This document shows positions 15,164 through 17,945 of a DNA stretch of 17,945 nucleotides, in pieces. The DNA lies in NCBI GenBank assembly GCA_017610545.1, contig JAFCBV010000002.1:1-17945 (forward strand). The letters are read 5' to 3'. Below the pieces are notes generated by a model that worked only from the letters and a program-made list of their open reading frames with translations, was not told the DNA's origin and made no database searches. Every line of letters begins with the position of its first letter. The stretch's first letter is position 1. The position numbers and the translations under genes were made by a program. This DNA comes from Candidatus Nanohalarchaeota archaeon. Its GTDB lineage: Archaea; EX4484-52; B79-G9.

Positions 15164-17071
15164 CTATATTTTGATTTTCTCGCCGCGTATCCAGTGCTTG
15201 TGCCAGAGCGCGAAGTTCAGGAGAACCCAGATTTTGAAGCTATTGTCCCATGTTTTAGAGTGCTTTGAAATAAGTTTTCTTGCAGCAGGCATGCTGAAAA
15301 ATTGTTTCATTTCAGGGGCTTCAATTTCTTTTTTTGCGTATGTTTTCAGGCTGCCTGCAAGATGTTTTGCAATCGGAACACCGAATCCGACTTTTTTTCG
15401 GTTTACTATTTCAGGAGGCAATTTCGGGCCTATTGCTTTTTTCAAAAGGTATTTTGAAATCCCGTTTTTCATGTGCATGGAGTATGGCGGTATGCTGAAT
15501 GCGTATTCAGCAAGCTTGTAGTCAAGGAATGGCTCCCGTGCCTCAATTGATGCTGCCATGGTAAACTTGTCAACGCGCATCAAGAGAAGTTCTGAGAGGC
15601 GGTTTTTAAGTTCAATTACCCGAACTTTCTGGAGAAATGCGTCTTTTCCATCGCCGCCAACTTCATTGCTTATGTTTCTGAAAAGGTTGTATGAATCTAA
15701 TGCCGGGCTCTTAAGTTCTTCACTGAGGATTTCTTTTTTTTCACGTTCGGTGAATCCTATTATTCCTCTTCGTGAAAATTCGCTTGGTTTTTTCATGCTT
15801 TCAAGGTGGTCTTTTGCGTGTTCGAAAAACGGTTTCTTTTTTACAATCGTGATTGCGCTAAGTGCTGCTTTTGCGGCCAGCCTTGCAGGAGGCATGGCGC
15901 GCAGGAATGTGGAATATGGCGATGTTTTTGCTTCAAGCCCGTATATAGGGTATCCGCAGAAAAGCTCGTCAGCACCTTCTCCCATCTGAAGGACAAGCAC
16001 TTTTTCTTTTCTTGCGTATTTTGAAAGGTAGTACACAGGCACATTTACGGGATCTGCTATTGGTTCGTCTTCGTGATACACGATTTCGGGCAGGGCGCGA
16101 AGAACTTCCTTCTGGCCGATAGTGTATTCGTGGTGGTTTGTGCTGAATTTTTCGGCAACAATCTTTGCGTACTTTAGCTCATTGTATTTTTCATCAGTGC
16201 CGGTTGCAATTGAAAATGTGTTTATTGGTGTGTCGCTTCTTTCAGACATCATGGCAACGAGCGCGCTTGAGTCAAGACCGCCGGATAGGAAAACCCCTTG
16301 AGGTACGTCCGCAATCATGCGCTGGCGCATTGAGTCTTCAAGAAGAAAGCGTATTTTTTTTATTGCATCATTTTCTGTTATATTTGGGTCTATTTTGCAG
16401 TTTTGTATGTCCCAGTATTTTTGCTTTGTTATCTTTACTTTTTCATTGTTTTTTGTTACTGTAAGCGTATGCCCCGGTTCAAGCTTATAGATGTTTTTGA
16501 ATAGTGTGGAGGGCGCAGGGGTATTTAGATATGTCATGTAGTGGTAGAATGCTTCTGTGTTTACTTCTCGTTTTATGAATTTTGCCTGAAGTATTGCCTT
16601 TATTTCAGATGCGAATATGAATTTTTCATTGTCAACGTAGTAGTACAGGGGTTTTACACCAAGGCGGTCGCGCGCGAGAAAGAGTTTCTTTTTATTTGAG
16701 TCCCAAATAGCGAAAGCGAACATGCCGTTGAATTTGTTTACGCAATCTTCACCCCATTCTTCGTAGCCGTGGACTATTACTTCGGTGTCGGATTCTGTCG
16801 TGAATTTATGCCTTGACTTGAGTTTTGGGCGCAGGTCCTGAAAATTGTATATTTCGCCATTGAATACAACCTGAATGGATTCATCCTCGTTTGGCATTGG
16901 CTGGTTTGAGCGGGTGTCGAGGTCTATTATTGCAAGGCGCCTGTGGGCGAGGGAGATGTTTTTGTCTGTGTAAAATCCTTCTGCGTCGGGGCCGCGGTGT
17001 TTTAGTGTTGAGGCCATTTTTTTTAGGAGGGCTTTGTCTTCAAAGCCGAGGAAACCGGTGATTGCGCACAT
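15164..17071 (-). CDS. asnB: Asparagine synthase (glutamine-hydrolysing)-like amidotransferase
   Basis: Residues 1 to about 210 form a class II glutaminase domain: nucleophile Cys2 in MCAITGF, HRRLAIIDL, FNGEIYN, ESDTEVIVHGYEEWG. The synthetase domain has the ATP-pyrophosphatase loop FLSGGLDSSALVA (SGG near 263), GEGADELFCGYP, and a C-terminal EAREPFLDYKLAEYA followed by KKVGFGVPI. The 635-residue length is normal for AsnB. Both active sites look complete, so it may make asparagine. As the first gene of a uronic-sugar operon it may instead amidate a sugar carboxylate, as the AsnB-like WbpS proteins are thought to do in bacterial O-antigen clusters; sequence cannot decide. Start ATG 17071 is placed at leaderless distance from a TATA-like box at 17091-17101. 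Confidence 0.9.
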   Translation of the reverse strand: MCAITGFLGFEDKALLKKMASTLKHRGPDAEGFYTDKNISLAHRRLAIIDLDTRSNQPMPNEDESIQVVFNGEIYNFQDLRPKLKSRHKFTTESDTEVIVHGYEEWGEDCVNKFNGMFAFAIWDSNKKKLFLARDRLGVKPLYYYVDNEKFIFASEIKAILQAKFIKREVNTEAFYHYMTYLNTPAPSTLFKNIYKLEPGHTLTVTKNNEKVKITKQKYWDIQNCKIDPNITENDAIKKIRFLLEDSMRQRMIADVPQGVFLSGGLDSSALVAMMSERSDTPINTFSIATGTDEKYNELKYAKIVAEKFSTNHHEYTIGQKEVLRALPEIVYHEDEPIADPVNVPVYYLSKYARKEKVLVLQMGEGADELFCGYPIYGLEAKTSPYSTFLRAMPPARLAAKAALSAITIVKKKPFFEHAKDHLESMKKPSEFSRRGIIGFTEREKKEILSEELKSPALDSYNLFRNISNEVGGDGKDAFLQKVRVIELKNRLSELLLMRVDKFTMAASIEAREPFLDYKLAEYAFSIPPYSMHMKNGISKYLLKKAIGPKLPPEIVNRKKVGFGVPIAKHLAGSLKTYAKKEIEAPEMKQFFSMPAARKLISKHSKTWDNSFKIWVLLNFALWHKHWIRGEKIKI

Positions 17072-17081
17072 GGGATAGAGT

Positions 17082-17101
17082 GGGGGGGGTTATTTTTTAA
17101 G
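17082..17101 (-). promoter_or_regulatory. asnB operon promoter: TATA-like box separated from the start codon by a C8/G8 run
   Basis: The minus strand reads CTTAAAAAATA at 17101-17091, with its centre about 25 bases before the ATG at 17071. Between the box and the start is a homopolymer of eight C (eight G on the plus strand, 17082-17089). Change in the run's length would change the box-to-start spacing. Confidence 0.55.
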
Positions 17102-17310
17102 GGTTGGTGAACTGTATGTGGTATTGCTCAAAGTACTTTGGTGGTTTGGTATACAAGAGCACCAAAGCCTATGTGAACGCCGCATATAATACAGCACTCG
17201 TAAAATAGTACGGAGTCTCACAGGCATTGGCTGATAGCTTATATTTTCCATAAGGTTTCGTGAGGGTGGTGTGTGTGTGTTTTGGGCGCACAGCCAGAAA
17301 TTCAAAAATA

Positions 17311-17319
17311 TTTTTAAAA
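17311..17319 (+). promoter_or_regulatory. TATA-like box for the GT-C glycosyltransferase gene
   Basis: TTTTTAAAA is preceded by an A-rich stretch suitable as a BRE. Its centre is about 25 bases before the ATG at 17340, which supports a leaderless transcript. Confidence 0.55.
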
Positions 17320-17339
17320 CACAGCGTATAAGTTAGTGC

Positions 17340-17945
17340 ATGTTTACGAGCACGTCATCTGTTAGAGATTTTTTGATAACTCACGCAAAAACTATTTTTG
17401 TACTTCTTATGTTTTCATATATCTACTTTTACTTTAACTATACGTTATATGATATTGATACTGGCTGGGTTGCCGAGCCTGCACATACATGGATTAACGG
17501 AGGCCCAATGGCAATGCCTTCATGGCAGGGTGTATCGGGCTTTGATCAATATTCTTATTGGTATCCGCCAGTAATGTTTTGGTTGCAGATAATTGCTTAC
17601 AAGATTCTTGGTTTTGGCCTAAAGCAAGATCTTGTGTTACTCATATCGATTTTTTTTGCAGCCACATATCTTACTTATTATATGGCGAGGAAGATATACA
17701 ATGAGCGCATTGCACGGATAAGCATTGTTATTGTTGCGTCAAATGTGCTTTATATAACATTTGCTCTTTACGGCAACAGGCCCGATGTTCTCTTAGGTGT
17801 TTGGAATCTGCTTGCGTTACTTTCTTATTTCAAGGGCATGAAAGATTCCCGGTTTTTTATCCTTGCCGGACTTTTTAGTGCAGTGTCCCTCTCATCTCAC
17901 ATGGTTGGAGGTATTATGTTCGCTTCCCTACTAATTGTTCATCTT
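17340..17945 (+). CDS. GT-C family glycosyltransferase (GT39/PMT-like), N-terminal part, runs off the right edge
   Basis: An uninterrupted frame of 202 codons starts at ATG 17340 and is still open at the window end. The product begins with a membrane span (about 19-36). An extracytoplasmic loop with the acidic DIDTGW motif follows, then SYWYPPVMFWLQIIAYKILG, typical of the first part of polyprenyl-phosphate-sugar-dependent GT-C enzymes, and further spans around GNRPDVLLGVWNLLALL, the RPD/RPE motif of the PMT_2/ArnT-like group. Such proteins add sugars from dolichyl- or polyprenyl-phosphate sugars outside the membrane. The acceptor is unknown. The family call is moderately sure, and the specificity is not readable from this fragment. 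Confidence 0.8.
   Translation, partial: MFTSTSSVRDFLITHAKTIFVLLMFSYIYFYFNYTLYDIDTGWVAEPAHTWINGGPMAMPSWQGVSGFDQYSYWYPPVMFWLQIIAYKILGFGLKQDLVLLISIFFAATYLTYYMARKIYNERIARISIVIVASNVLYITFALYGNRPDVLLGVWNLLALLSYFKGMKDSRFFILAGLFSAVSLSSHMVGGIMFASLLIVHL

Larger units (their letters stand above)
17072..17339. other. Divergent intergenic region with inverted repeats and a GT run
   Basis: This 268-base spacer holds the promoters of asnB and of the plus-strand glycosyltransferase. Between them are a perfect 8-bp inverted repeat CTTTGGTG (17136-17143) / CACCAAAG (17160-17167), and an imperfect one GCCTatGTGA (17167-17176) / TCACAGGC (17217-17224). There are extra TATA-like runs near 17184 and 17240, and a (GT)6 run (17269-17280). 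No convincing gene is seen; a 71-codon minus frame here looks non-coding. Confidence 0.5.

Noticed and set aside
17269..17280. (GT)6 dinucleotide run as a slippage switch
   Set aside because: It lies upstream of the TATA box of the glycosyltransferase gene and is short; unlike the G8 run it does not separate a promoter element from its start.
17090..17305. 71-codon minus-strand frame upstream of asnB
   Set aside because: It spans the asnB promoter box and the inverted repeats, has a composition unlike its neighbours, and no ribosome-binding site.

Overview
The window looks archaeal. Several start codons sit about 25 bases downstream of A/T-rich TATA-like boxes (leaderless or nearly so), Shine-Dalgarno matches are of the GGTGAT type, and the gene content includes an AglB/STT3 oligosaccharyltransferase, a GlcNAc-1-phosphate transferase with the eukaryote/archaea-type motif, and a geranylgeranyl-reductase-family flavoprotein. 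Compact spacing and small proteins would fit a DPANN-type archaeon, but the sequence alone does not prove a lineage. No rRNA, tRNA, CRISPR array, insertion sequence or integrase was seen.

Left part (1-2230): the edge of a minus-strand gene, a tiny charged protein, a single-span membrane protein with a low-complexity tail, and a plus-strand geranylgeranyl-reductase-family enzyme. Middle (2227-8522): the core of an N-glycosylation pathway. aglB and an aglH-like gene abut on the minus strand. A divergent DUF362 gene and a flippase-like membrane protein gene share an intergenic promoter region with aglB. A UbiA-family phosphoribosyl-transferase-like gene converges on the flippase-like gene.

Right part (8635-17071): a tightly packed minus-strand operon in transcription order: asparagine-synthase-like amidotransferase, heparinase II/III-family protein, two-domain oxidoreductase (MDR plus Gfo/Idh/MocA), WecC-type UDP-ManNAc dehydrogenase, WecB-type UDP-GlcNAc 2-epimerase. 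Diverging from it at 17340 is a GT-C glycosyltransferase gene that runs off the window. Together the genes suggest synthesis of an acidic, possibly amidated sugar (UDP-ManNAcA) on a polyprenyl carrier, its modification, flipping, and transfer to protein by AglB.

The most striking non-coding feature lies between wecB and ubiA. A complete C/D-box guide RNA (C, D', C', D boxes plus terminal stem) is encoded at 8605-8543 on the minus strand, with a TATA-like box at the right distance. Its D-box guide is complementary, with one G.U pair, to the universally conserved ACCGCCCGUCA segment of 16S rRNA helix 44. The D+5 rule points to the nucleotide equivalent to E. coli C1402.
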